From Bacteroidota bacterium (GTDB lineage: Bacteria; Bacteroidota; Bacteroidia; Cytophagales; Cyclobacteriaceae), in assembly GCA_018267285.1 (NCBI GenBank), contig JAFDYU010000003.1, forward strand, positions 1-64,000: DNA of 64,000 bases, read 5' to 3'. The notes under the pieces are model-generated. The model searched no databases and had not been told where the DNA came from. It saw only the letters and a program-made list of their open reading frames with translations. Both the position numbers and the translations under genes were made by a program. Positions 43,772-52,701 of this stretch are shown here, one piece after another (the stretch's first letter is position 1; each line of letters starts with the position of its first letter).

Positions 43772-45928
43772 TTAGACCTGTGGTGCAGGTGCTTCTTCCT
43801 TTTTAGGAGGTCTTGGCAACAATACTTTCCTTGAAAGCCTGAATTTTCCCGTCTTTTTATCAACTTCAATCAATTTCACTTTCACTTCTTCCCCTACTTC
43901 AAGCACACCGTCCATGTTTTCGAGACGCTCCCATTTGATTTCGGATATGTGCAAGAGGCCATCTTTACCTGGCATAAACTCAACAAACGCACCAAACGGC
44001 ATAATTGATTTCACCTTCCCTTCATAAACCTCTCCTACTTCGGGAACAGCAACGATGGCTTTAACGCGTTTTACCGCAGCGTCCATAATGGTTTGGTCGG
44101 TAGCAAAAATGTTGACTAACCCCTTGTTGCCCACTTCTTCAATTACCACCGTTGCTCCGGTTGTTTTTTGAATATCCTGAACCACTTTTCCGCCCGGTCC
44201 AATAACCGCACCAATCAAATCTTTATCAATCGTGATCGTTACCGCGCGAGGTGCATGCGGTTTAAAGTCAGCTTTCGGGCCTGCTAATGTTTTCTTCATT
44301 TCGCTGAGAATATGAAGGCGGCCTTCTTTTGCCTGATTAAGTGCCTCGCTTAGTACCTCATAGGTTAACCCATCAACTTTCAAATCCATCTGGCATGCAG
44401 TGATGCCAGACTCAGTACCTGTAACTTTGAAGTCCATATCACCCAAGTGATCTTCGTCTCCAAGAATATCGGAAAGGATCACATATTTTCCGGTTGTGCT
44501 ATCCGATAACATACCCATGGCAATACCTGATACCGGAGCTTTGATCTGGATACCTGCGTCCATCAGCGCCAAAGATCCGGCACACACCGTAGCCATAGAC
44601 GATGAGCCATTCGATTCAAGAATATCCGACACGAGGCGGATGGTGTACGGGGATTCGGTTAGGTTAGGAAGAACCTGCTTTAGTGCACGCATGGCTAAAT
44701 TTCCATGGCCAACTTCTCTCCGACCTGGGCCGCGATTAGGTTTCACTTCTCCGGTTGAAAAACCGGGAAAGTTGTAGTGCAAAATAAATTTATTGGTGCC
44801 ATCAAACATAGCTCCGTCAATCAACTGTTCATCGAGTTTTGTTCCAAGTGTTGCGGTTGTCAACGATTGTGTTTCGCCACGAGTAAAGATAGCCGAACCG
44901 TGAGCGGAAGGAAGATAATCTACTTCCGTCCAGATGGGGCGGATTTCAGTTGTCTTACGGCCATCCAACCTCACTTTTTCGTTAATCGCCAAATTACGGC
45001 ATGCTTTCTTCTGAATTTCTTTGTAGTATTTTTTTACGAGATCAACTCGCTCGGGAGCAGTGTCCTCCGGCAGGGTGGCTTTGTAATCGTCTATGATTTT
45101 TGAGAACAACACAGAGCGATCGTGCTTGCCCTTCAATTGCTTCTTCGCCACTTCATAAACTTTGTCGTACAATAGTTTATACAATTCATCGCGAAGCGTT
45201 TCGTCTTTCAATTCGTGTTCGTACTTACGCTTTTCTGTTTTGTTAACAGCTTTGGTCAGTTCTAATTGAAGTTCGCATTGCGTTTTAATAGCTGTGTGTG
45301 CAACTTTCAGTGCCTCGAGCATATCGGCTTCATTGATCTCTTTTGATTCACCCTCAACCATTAAAATATTTTCAATGGACGCGGCAACAATAAAATCTAA
45401 ATCAGCCTTCTCTTTTTGCTCTAATGTGGGATTGATAATATACTGACCATCAACACGTACTACCCGTACTTCTGAAATTGGTCCATGAAATGGGATATCA
45501 GAAACTGAAAGGGCAGCCGAGGCCGCAAATGCCGCCAATGAATCAGGTAGTGCATTATGATCGCCAGAAATCAACTGGATGTTTACTTGCGTTTCGGCAT
45601 GGTAGTCATCCGGAAAAAGTGGGCGGATTGCCCGGTCCACTAAGCGGCTGATCAAAACTTCATAATCGGAGAGTTTACCCTCACGTTTTAAGAAACCTCC
45701 GGGGATTTTGCCGGTTGCTGCAAATTTCTCCTGGTAATCAACCGAGAGCGGAAGAAAGTCAGTTCCGGGTTTATGTTCAACTGCAGCAACTACCGTTGCA
45801 AGCAACATGGTATTGCCCATCCGAAGTACAACCGAGCCGTCTGCCTGTCTAGCCAACTTGCCCGTTTCGATGGTGATTTGTCTTCCATCAGGCAGTTGGC
45901 AAGACTTTGAAATTATAGTTGATGTCAT
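43772..45928 (-). CDS. pnp: Polyribonucleotide nucleotidyltransferase (PNPase)
   Basis: 718 residues from ATG at 45928. Two RNase PH domains (about 10-145 with [20 protein letters not shown], and 315-550 with [16 protein letters not shown] and [14 protein letters not shown]), a helical linker, the KH domain with [12 protein letters not shown] and the S1 domain with [20 protein letters not shown]. It degrades RNA 3' to 5' with phosphate. Downstream of rpsO as in many bacteria, but a terminator lies between them (45984-46015), so partial readthrough or a separate promoter must feed it. Confidence 0.97.
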   Translation of the reverse strand: MTSTIISKSCQLPDGRQITIETGKLARQADGSVVLRMGNTMLLATVVAAVEHKPGTDFLPLSVDYQEKFAATGKIPGGFLKREGKLSDYEVLISRLVDRAIRPLFPDDYHAETQVNIQLISGDHNALPDSLAAFAASAALSVSDIPFHGPISEVRVVRVDGQYIINPTLEQKEKADLDFIVAASIENILMVEGESKEINEADMLEALKVAHTAIKTQCELQLELTKAVNKTEKRKYEHELKDETLRDELYKLLYDKVYEVAKKQLKGKHDRSVLFSKIIDDYKATLPEDTAPERVDLVKKYYKEIQKKACRNLAINEKVRLDGRKTTEIRPIWTEVDYLPSAHGSAIFTRGETQSLTTATLGTKLDEQLIDGAMFDGTNKFILHYNFPGFSTGEVKPNRGPGRREVGHGNLAMRALKQVLPNLTESPYTIRLVSDILESNGSSSMATVCAGSLALMDAGIQIKAPVSGIAMGMLSDSTTGKYVILSDILGDEDHLGDMDFKVTGTESGITACQMDLKVDGLTYEVLSEALNQAKEGRLHILSEMKKTLAGPKADFKPHAPRAVTITIDKDLIGAVIGPGGKVVQDIQKTTGATVVIEEVGNKGLVNIFATDQTIMDAAVKRVKAIVAVPEVGEVYEGKVKSIMPFGAFVEFMPGKDGLLHISEIKWERLENMDGVLEVGEEVKVKLIEVDKKTGKFRLSRKVLLPRPPKKEEAPAPQV

Positions 45929-45983
45929 GGTGAATTAGTTTAAGCAATAGCCCCATAAGTTTAGAGACTAGTAGCTATGAGTT

Positions 45984-46015
45984 AAAAAGCGAAAAGGGAA
46001 CCTGGTGGGTTCCCT
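45984..46015 (-). terminator. Rho-independent terminator between rpsO and pnp
   Basis: Minus strand: stem AGGGAACC (46015-46008) with GGTTCCCT (46002-45995), 5-base loop CACCA, then TTTCGCTTTTT. It lies 19 bases after the rpsO stop. Confidence 0.85.
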
Positions 46016-46033
46016 GATCTATTAATGTTTATA

Positions 46034-46309
46034 TTATTTTCTAAGATCTAGTTCAGCTAAAATAGCGCGATAGCGCTCAATATTATTTCGCTGGAGGTAG
46101 TTTAGCAGTCGCTTCCGTTTACCAACAAGCTTGAGTAAACCTTGTTGTGTGGAGAAATCTTTTTTGTGATCCTTCAAATGCCCGGTCAAATGGTTAATTC
46201 TATGCGTAAAAAGGGCAATTTGCGATTCCGGAGAGCCGGTATCAGTCTTCTTTTTTGCAAACCCATGCTTGCTAAACAAGTCTTTTTTGGTGGCTGCGGT
46301 TAAATACAT
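46034..46309 (-). CDS. rpsO: 30S ribosomal protein S15
   Basis: 91 residues from ATG at 46309. The whole S15 pattern is visible: [48 protein letters not shown] and a final helix ending LDLRK. It binds the central domain of 16S rRNA. It has a good promoter and terminator of its own. Confidence 0.98.
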   Translation of the reverse strand: MYLTAATKKDLFSKHGFAKKKTDTGSPESQIALFTHRINHLTGHLKDHKKDFSTQQGLLKLVGKRKRLLNYLQRNNIERYRAILAELDLRK

Positions 46310-46346
46310 CTGCTTTGTTTTTTCTTTATCCTAATTTTTTATCGCG

Positions 46347-46378
46347 CAAAAGTAAGGCAAAACATAAGAAAATGCAAA
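46347..46378 (-). promoter_or_regulatory. Bacteroidota-type promoter of rpsO
   Basis: Minus strand TTTG (46378-46375), a 20-base spacer and TACTTTTG (46354-46347) match the consensus in full. The transcript would begin near 46340, giving a leader of about 30 bases. It lies between the lptF-type gene stop (46380) and rpsO. Confidence 0.65.
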
Positions 46379-46379
46379 T

Positions 46380-47975
46380 TCAGGTCAATTTTGGATTAGT
46401 GTCAAAAAAATTCTTCCATCGTTGCTTTATTCTATCGAACACTACATTGTAGAAATCGGCATCAAACAGCCTGGCATCGGCCCGCGCCTGACGCAAAAAC
46501 AGTAAGCCTATTAATAATAAAACCGCATTCGACATCCATAGGCCAACAACCATGGGTACGGTCTCAGCGCGCGCCCATTTCTCACCCATCAGGCTCAAAA
46601 CATAAAATATAATAAAGAACAGGATAGAGGCAAGAACCGGTACGCCAAGTCCACCTTTTTTTATGATGGCTCCCAACGGTGCGCCAATCAAAAACATGGC
46701 AATGCAAGCGATGGAGTTGGCCATTATCTTATGCCACTGTATCTGAAAAACGCGATACTCATGCTTAATGCTCTCCGTGTTGGCGTTGAAGTTTTCGAGC
46801 TGGTTTTTTACTATCCGCGCATGGCTTAACGCGTTTGCCACCTCGGACCCCGTAAACTTCACCGCATACAGGCTGTCGGAATACGTTGAATCTTTTTCAG
46901 TCAACTGTGGCGGAATAAATATTCGCTGAATCTGGTTTGAAGTACCCCATTGAACTTGTGGAGTGAGCTTCTTAACCGTTGTATCCTTCTTTGACTTTGC
47001 AAGCAGCGCAGAATCTCTATAATGCCTGTACGTTTTCAATTCGTTAGACAGCCGGAGAGAATCTTTTTTAAAGTGGAAATTAAAAAAGCTCTTTTGTGTA
47101 TTGAATAATCCTAATTGCAATGCTTGCACTTCGCGGTGGGTAGAGTCCATATCCAATATTAATTCCGACATGTTTCGCATAATTCGGTTGCTGGCAAACC
47201 ATTTCTTATCGGTTCGGATCAACCCAAACGAAGATAAGTCAAACACTACATCGGTCTTATCAAATTTGGTCTTGCTAAAGGTTTCGTTTTGCGCAGGTCG
47301 CCCACTCATATCGGCCGAGCCTCCTTCGTTGTAATTATACCCTCGGTATAATTCCAGTTTCAGGTATTGTTCGTTAAAAATGGTGTACATTTTCCCTGAA
47401 TCAGCAATGGTCACTTCTTTATTTCCGGCACGGCCACGGTGGTCATAAATCACTACGTCTTTAAGGGTAATTCCATCCGGGTATTTTTTCGATACTTTGA
47501 TGCTGATATCCGGAATTCCGTTGTAAAAAGCCCCTTCGCGTAAGTCGAGTCCGGGTTTCTTTTGTTTAATGTCGTATAACAAACTGTAGGTTTCTAATGC
47601 GGCTTTGGGAACCATATAGTTATTGGCGAGGAAGGCCACGTACGTAATCATCAGGGTAAACACAAAAATGGGCACAAGGCTTCTAACCAGCGAGATGCCC
47701 AAACTCTTAACGGCTGTCAATTCAAAATGCTCGCCCAGGTTTCCGTACGTAATCAGTGAAGACATAAGCACAGCCAACGGCAACGCCAACGGTGTCATGG
47801 ATACGGCAAAATAGAACAGCAAGGTTCCGAGCACATCCCATCCTAAATCCTTGCCAATGATGTCGTCAAAATATTTGAGCATATTTTGAAGCAAAAGGAT
47901 GAACACAACTACCAGAAAGGTGAGTACAAATGGACCTATGAATGACGAAAGAATGAGTTTATCTATTTTTTTCAT
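46380..47975 (-). CDS. LptF/LptG-family LPS export permease
   Basis: 531 residues from ATG at 47975. N-terminal membrane helices (IDKLILSSFIGPFVLTFLVV; MTPLALPLAVLMSSLITYGN), a big periplasmic part from about 125 to 430, and C-terminal helices (SIACIAMFLIGAPLGAIIKK; GLGVPVLASILFFIIFY). It is about 160 residues longer than E. coli LptF or LptG, because the periplasmic part contains a charged, helical insert. With LptB it draws LPS from the inner membrane; which of LptF or LptG it is cannot be decided. The minus strand has TACTTTTG at 47990-47983, which would make a nearly leaderless transcript. Confidence 0.9.
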   Translation of the reverse strand: MKKIDKLILSSFIGPFVLTFLVVVFILLLQNMLKYFDDIIGKDLGWDVLGTLLFYFAVSMTPLALPLAVLMSSLITYGNLGEHFELTAVKSLGISLVRSLVPIFVFTLMITYVAFLANNYMVPKAALETYSLLYDIKQKKPGLDLREGAFYNGIPDISIKVSKKYPDGITLKDVVIYDHRGRAGNKEVTIADSGKMYTIFNEQYLKLELYRGYNYNEGGSADMSGRPAQNETFSKTKFDKTDVVFDLSSFGLIRTDKKWFASNRIMRNMSELILDMDSTHREVQALQLGLFNTQKSFFNFHFKKDSLRLSNELKTYRHYRDSALLAKSKKDTTVKKLTPQVQWGTSNQIQRIFIPPQLTEKDSTYSDSLYAVKFTGSEVANALSHARIVKNQLENFNANTESIKHEYRVFQIQWHKIMANSIACIAMFLIGAPLGAIIKKGGLGVPVLASILFFIIFYVLSLMGEKWARAETVPMVVGLWMSNAVLLLIGLLFLRQARADARLFDADFYNVVFDRIKQRWKNFFDTNPKLT

Positions 47976-48054
47976 TGCAAAACAAAAGTAAGGGCAAATA
48001 CAAGGCCAGAAAAAATAAATAAACTAAAAAAACATATTTAATAAATTTACACTG

Positions 48055-49254
48055 ATGTGGAGGCCGATAATACTTTTAGCGATAGTACTGATACCCGAAT
48101 TTTCTTTTTCGCAGGGGCAAAAGAAAACGGCATCTTACTATTTTAAAAAAGGTGAAGAAGCTATGGATCTTCAGTCGTACAAAACGGCTTTGGCTCATTT
48201 TAATGAGTGCCTTAGGCTCGATCCATATCTCATGGAAGCTTACTATTACCGAGCCCAGGTGCGCGAAAACATGGGCGACTCTAAAGGCGCACTTACGGAT
48301 TTCAACATTTACCTCGAATCAAAACCACAAAATAGAGAGGCATTGTTTTCGCGGGCTATGCTTCGGTATCAATATGGGCAATGGGCAATGGCCCACGAAG
48401 ACTTTTTAAATTTACTGAAAGCACCCCCCGGTGAAACGCGCTCTGTATTTTTTGCCATGGATAAAGAGAGCGGTAATCCGATTGTGACCACCCAAAGCAA
48501 CATGACTTCGTCAATATTAAATTACTTGGGCTTGGTTGATACCAAAATGAAAAATTATACCCGGGCAATCCAATATCTCGATTCGGCAATAAAACTGGAG
48601 AATAACAACCCGGAGTTTTACGTTAACCGAGGGTGGGCTTACCAAGAGATGTTTGACACTGTTCTTGCCACACAAAACTACAAACAGGCATTGAACCTAA
48701 ACCCCGAAGGCAGCCTTGCCAGGCACAATCTTGCCGTTCTATCCGCAAAAAAGGGAAACCTTGAAGAAGTTGAAAAATTATTATCCGAGGCTATTGTACG
48801 CGATCCGGAAAATGCCAAGTACTATTTTGCCCGAGCTATTTGTTATACGGCTCAAGGAGAACCGGCAAAGGCGTTGACCGACTACAACTTTTCTATCCAC
48901 CTCGATAATTCAAACCCGGATGTTTGGGTCAGGCGTGGGTTAATTAAAGAAAATATGAAAGACCTTAATGGATCGCTTGCCGATATATCGCAGTCCATCA
49001 AATTAAACGATACCAATGAAAAAGTTTGGTTGCTCTGTGGAAATTTAATGATGAAACTCAATCGTGTAAAAGATGCTCTTGAAGATTATACCATCGCAAT
49101 CACGCTCAAGCCTGAATATGCAAAAGCCTACTGTCAGCGGGCAGTTGCCTATCAACGTACCGGGGATCTCAAGGCTGCTTGTGAAGATATTACCCATGCC
49201 CAAAAACTAAGTGCAAAAATTGATAATCAACTAAAAGCCTTGGTGTGCAAATAA
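48055..49254 (+). CDS. Exported TPR-repeat protein
   Basis: 399 residues from ATG at 48055. Signal peptide 1-19 (MWRPIILLAIVLIPEFSFS). About nine TPR units follow, with the usual Gly/Ala, Ala and Pro spacing (YYFKKGEEAMDLQSYKTALA; AYYYRAQVRENMGDSKGALT; FYVNRGWAYQEMFDTVLATQ; AYCQRAVAYQRTGDLKAACE). No other domain. Periplasmic scaffold of unknown partner. The next gene, a ceramidase-like enzyme, starts 49 bases on in the same direction. Confidence 0.88.
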   Translation: MWRPIILLAIVLIPEFSFSQGQKKTASYYFKKGEEAMDLQSYKTALAHFNECLRLDPYLMEAYYYRAQVRENMGDSKGALTDFNIYLESKPQNREALFSRAMLRYQYGQWAMAHEDFLNLLKAPPGETRSVFFAMDKESGNPIVTTQSNMTSSILNYLGLVDTKMKNYTRAIQYLDSAIKLENNNPEFYVNRGWAYQEMFDTVLATQNYKQALNLNPEGSLARHNLAVLSAKKGNLEEVEKLLSEAIVRDPENAKYYFARAICYTAQGEPAKALTDYNFSIHLDNSNPDVWVRRGLIKENMKDLNGSLADISQSIKLNDTNEKVWLLCGNLMMKLNRVKDALEDYTIAITLKPEYAKAYCQRAVAYQRTGDLKAACEDITHAQKLSAKIDNQLKALVCK

Positions 49255-49303
49255 TTTCTTCTGGCACTTTAATTGTTGTTGGCTTCATCTTTAAAGAAAA
49301 AAA

Positions 49304-50629
49304 TTGAAAAAGTTTTTAATCTGGTTAGCAGGCACAATAATCACGTTAAGCTTAGTTGTATTTTCGTTGATAGGTCCTGTTGACGATTCTCCACTGGCTT
49401 CCAAACCTTTTTATCAAAACACTATTCATCGTCTTAATTCATTCAGCCCAAAAAAGTTTTCTCCAGGTGCCAAACTCAAAGCAGCTTGGGCTGTTGTAAA
49501 TATTACACCCGCCCAAAAAATGCCCATGGCAGGGTACGCTCCGCGAAACCATTTCGATTCGGTTCACGATTCTATTTTTATCCGAATACTTGGAGTTGAC
49601 AACGGCAATGTGAAATGCTTTTTTATCAGCGCAGACCTGTTGTTGTTCCCACCGGCATTAAAAACCAAAATTGAGGAAAAGAAAAATCGCGATACATTTC
49701 TTTATTTTATGGCTACTCATGCACACAGCAGCCTTGGCGGGTGGGACGACAGCCCCATTGGGAATTTGATTTTAGGAAGCTACAATGAACTCTGGCTTGA
49801 CACCCTGACTCAAAAGATTGTGTCGGCAATGAATGAAATCACACTTCGAATGAAGCCGGCAACTTTAAAGTACTTAGAGGCAGACGCCAGCGAATTTGTA
49901 GAAAACCGTTTGGATCCGGTTAACGGACCTACCGATGGGAAACTTCGCGGGATAAAGATTGAACGCAATGATGGAACCAAAGGTCTATTGGTTAGTTATA
50001 GTGCGCATCCCACAAACATAAGCCACCTCAGTCTGGAACTATCTGGAGATTACCCCAATGCACTCGTTAAAAAAGCAAAGAAAGGCAATTACGATTTTGC
50101 CATGTTTGCGGCCGGCATGGTGGGCAGTCATCGTGTAAAAGGAATCAATGCAACAGAATTTGCATTATGCGATTCGCTGGCCGCCATACTTTACTCAAAG
50201 ATTAACTCCGCCCAAGAATCAATAATCAACGATTCTATTTCGATAGGTACTATAGCTATTGACTATGGGCCATCGCAACTCCATGTTTTACAAAAGTATA
50301 AAGTACGCGACTGGGCCTTTCGAAAATTATTCAGGCCGTTGACTGGAAGTATCACTTATTTAAAAATTGGAAATATAATTTTCCTTGCAACCCCGTGCGA
50401 TTTCTCAGGTGAGATTTTTGTGAGAGATAACTTAGGCAAGTTGGCTGAAAACCGCGGAGAACATTTGTTCATTACCAGTTTTAATGGCGACTACGTTGGC
50501 TACATCACTTACGATGAACACTACGGGCATTCCGAACAAGAAGAAGTGATGGCCATGAACTGGGTTGGGCCATACTATGGCAATTATTTTTCGCAAATCA
50601 TTCAACTGGTTCTTGAGCGAACAAAATAA
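49304..50629 (+). CDS. Neutral/alkaline ceramidase-like exported protein
   Basis: 441 residues with a TTG start at 49304, chosen because the next 20 residues (KKFLIWLAGTIITLSLVVFS) form the signal peptide or membrane anchor. Family signatures: AWAVVNITPAQKMPMAGYA, the zinc segment ATHAHSSLGG, YSAHPTNIS with the second His, and SGDYPNALVKK. The serine motif Asp-Val-Ser-Pro-Asn of true neutral ceramidases is replaced by AAGMVGSHRV, and the protein is shorter than the usual 650-700 residues, lacking the C-terminal beta-sandwich. It may cleave another amide-linked lipid. Bacteroidota make sphingolipids, so such a substrate is plausible. Stop is one base from the convergent cysH stop. Confidence 0.8.
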   Translation: MKKFLIWLAGTIITLSLVVFSLIGPVDDSPLASKPFYQNTIHRLNSFSPKKFSPGAKLKAAWAVVNITPAQKMPMAGYAPRNHFDSVHDSIFIRILGVDNGNVKCFFISADLLLFPPALKTKIEEKKNRDTFLYFMATHAHSSLGGWDDSPIGNLILGSYNELWLDTLTQKIVSAMNEITLRMKPATLKYLEADASEFVENRLDPVNGPTDGKLRGIKIERNDGTKGLLVSYSAHPTNISHLSLELSGDYPNALVKKAKKGNYDFAMFAAGMVGSHRVKGINATEFALCDSLAAILYSKINSAQESIINDSISIGTIAIDYGPSQLHVLQKYKVRDWAFRKLFRPLTGSITYLKIGNIIFLATPCDFSGEIFVRDNLGKLAENRGEHLFITSFNGDYVGYITYDEHYGHSEQEEVMAMNWVGPYYGNYFSQIIQLVLERTK

Positions 50630-50630
50630 C

Positions 50631-51344
50631 TTAAGCCACAGCTTGATGTGCGTGCAACCCACACTCTTTCGATGAACTCTCCCACCACCAACGACCTGCG
50701 CGGGGATCTTCACCCGGAAGTACAGCACGGGTGCAAGGCCCACAGCCAATACTTGGGTATCCTTTTTTATGAAGTGAATTGACGGGCACATCATGCTTAT
50801 GGATATAGGCATTCACCTCGTCTTCACTCCAGGCTAAAATTGGATTGTATTTTATGAGATTGTATTGCTCGTCCCACTCCAGAATCCTCATCGCACTTCG
50901 GTTAGCCGATTGCGCTGCCCTTAAACCCGTGATCCAGACCTCGGTATTTTTCAGTGCTCGTTGCAAGGGTTCTACTTTACGGATAAAGCAACATTCTTTT
51001 CTGTTTTCAACCGATTCGTAGAAACTATTGGGGCCTTTTGTTCGAATTAATTTTTGGAGGGCATCCGTTAACGGGGCGTACGTTTCAATAGACAATCCGT
51101 ATTTGTTTTTTGTTAAATCGAACACATCGTACGTTTCCTGAAATAGCCTGCCGGTATCTAATGTAAAAATTTCAATATCGAGCGACAGACGGGCTATCAT
51201 GTCTGTGATTAACTGATCTTCTACCCCAAATGATGTAGAAAGCTTAGCTCGTTTGCCGAAACGATCGCTGATCCATTCGAGGCCTCTTTCTGGGCTCAAC
51301 CCTAAAAGTTCTTTCTCAATTTGCTTAAAAATTCCGTTTGTCAT
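50631..51344 (-). CDS. cysH: Adenylyl-sulfate (APS-type) reductase CysH
   Basis: 237 residues from ATG at 51344. PP-loop segment LSTSFGVEDQLITDM and LDTGRLFQETYD. Four Cys that bind a [4Fe-4S] cluster in APS reductases are present as Cys118-Cys119 and Cys201/Cys204 (GCGPCTR); the catalytic Cys228 lies in KECGLH. The cluster marks it as acting on APS rather than PAPS. It yields sulfite for cysteine synthesis with thioredoxin as donor. No other cys genes are adjacent. Confidence 0.93.
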   Translation of the reverse strand: MTNGIFKQIEKELLGLSPERGLEWISDRFGKRAKLSTSFGVEDQLITDMIARLSLDIEIFTLDTGRLFQETYDVFDLTKNKYGLSIETYAPLTDALQKLIRTKGPNSFYESVENRKECCFIRKVEPLQRALKNTEVWITGLRAAQSANRSAMRILEWDEQYNLIKYNPILAWSEDEVNAYIHKHDVPVNSLHKKGYPSIGCGPCTRAVLPGEDPRAGRWWWESSSKECGLHAHQAVA

Positions 51345-51378
51345 AAAAAGAATACATTTACTCTATGGAATTGATAGA

Positions 51379-51386
51379 CAAATATA
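51379..51386 (-). promoter_or_regulatory. Candidate -7 element for cysH
   Basis: Minus strand TATATTTG matches TAnnTTTG and would give a leader of about 28 bases before the ATG at 51344. The -33 region shows only a partial match. Confidence 0.35.
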
Positions 51387-51431
51387 CTGCTATTCTTTTC
51401 AATTCTAAGCTAAAACTTGTAAAAAAATGGT

Positions 51432-52646
51432 TTATCTTTTTTTAAAAGGCCTTTTGTGATTGTTTGGCTTTCGCTTAGCCAGAGATTTTGGCTTCGCCTC
51501 AGGGGCATATTGGAATGAGGGGCCTAAGTCGCCCGGCAATGACACTTTATTTATTTCATTTCCAATCAATCGTTCTATATGATGAAATCTACGCTGGTCG
51601 TGCGGATTAATAAATGTAACCGCCTTGCCTGTATTCTCGGCTCTTGCTGTTCGGCCAACCCGGTGAATGTAGTCTTCCGGATCGGGCGGAACATCGTAAT
51701 TTAAAACAAGGTCTATTCCTTCCACATCAATACCTCGCGAAAGCACATCTGTTCCGATCAAAAACTTAAGCTGTTTATTCTTAAATTCCCGTAATATATT
51801 TTCTCGTTCAATTTGTTCTAAATCGGAATGGATGGCTTTAGAAGGTAAACCAAGTTTAGGCAAAACGCGGCCAAGATGTTTTACTTTTTCTTTCGTTGAT
51901 GCAAAAATGATGACGCTCGAAAATTCGGTGTCTTTTAATAATCTCGTAAGTAGCTTTTCCTTTTGTTCATCGTGCACCAAGTAGGCTTCCTGAGTAATTC
52001 CGTCTGCCGGTTTAGAAATCGCAATATTAATTTCTGAAGGGCTTTTTAGTATCCGATTGGCCAATAAACGAATACGCTGGGGCATTGTAGCCGAAAACAA
52101 AAGCGTCTGGCGTTTTTCGGGGAGGTTTTTAATAATGCGGATGATGTCATCGTGAAACCCCATGTCGAGCATACGATCGGCCTCATCAAGTACCAAGTGT
52201 TGTACATATTTCAGATCAATGACACCCGATGCAAGCTGAGCAATTAGCCGACCGGGAGTTGCGATCATTAAATCAACCCCGGCTTCGAGTGCTTTCTTCT
52301 GCTGATCCCACACGGCTCCATCGCCACCACCATAAATAGGAATTGAGCTTACACCTGTGAAATAGGCGAAGCCCTCCACCTGTTGATCGATTTGCTGTGC
52401 CAGTTCGCGGGTTGGGGCTATCACTAAAGTATTCAGATGACGGTGATCTGAATGAATGATATTGTTGATTATAGGAAGTAAATAAGCAGCCGTTTTACCG
52501 GTTCCCGTCTGTGCGCATGCAATTAAATCCTGTTTTTTTAAGATTAACGGAATCGCTTGTTCCTGTATGGGTGTGGGTTTTTCGTAACCCATAGATACCA
52601 AACCCTCTTGCAGCTTAGAATCAAATTGAAATTCTTCGAACGTCAA
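51432..52646 (-). CDS. rhlE: DEAD-box RNA helicase, RhlE-like
   Basis: 404 residues with a TTG start at 52646. Q motif FEEFQFDSKLQEGLVSMGYEKPTPIQEQAI; Walker A AQTGTGKTAAY; PTRELA; DEAD as VLDEADRMLDMGF; SAT; and the C-terminal lobe with TDVLSRGIDVEGIDLVLNYD and HRVGRTARAE. A short Lys-rich tail (RKPNNHKRPFKKR) follows, as in RhlE rather than DbpA. Cytoplasmic RNA remodelling, ribosome assembly or cold adaptation. Likely transcribed alone. Confidence 0.92.
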   Translation of the reverse strand: MTFEEFQFDSKLQEGLVSMGYEKPTPIQEQAIPLILKKQDLIACAQTGTGKTAAYLLPIINNIIHSDHRHLNTLVIAPTRELAQQIDQQVEGFAYFTGVSSIPIYGGGDGAVWDQQKKALEAGVDLMIATPGRLIAQLASGVIDLKYVQHLVLDEADRMLDMGFHDDIIRIIKNLPEKRQTLLFSATMPQRIRLLANRILKSPSEINIAISKPADGITQEAYLVHDEQKEKLLTRLLKDTEFSSVIIFASTKEKVKHLGRVLPKLGLPSKAIHSDLEQIERENILREFKNKQLKFLIGTDVLSRGIDVEGIDLVLNYDVPPDPEDYIHRVGRTARAENTGKAVTFINPHDQRRFHHIERLIGNEINKVSLPGDLGPSFQYAPEAKPKSLAKRKPNNHKRPFKKR

Positions 52647-52701
52647 AACAAAAAATAAGTTTATTAATCGCGCAAGTTAACAAGAAGTTTCAAACTCTAA
52701 C

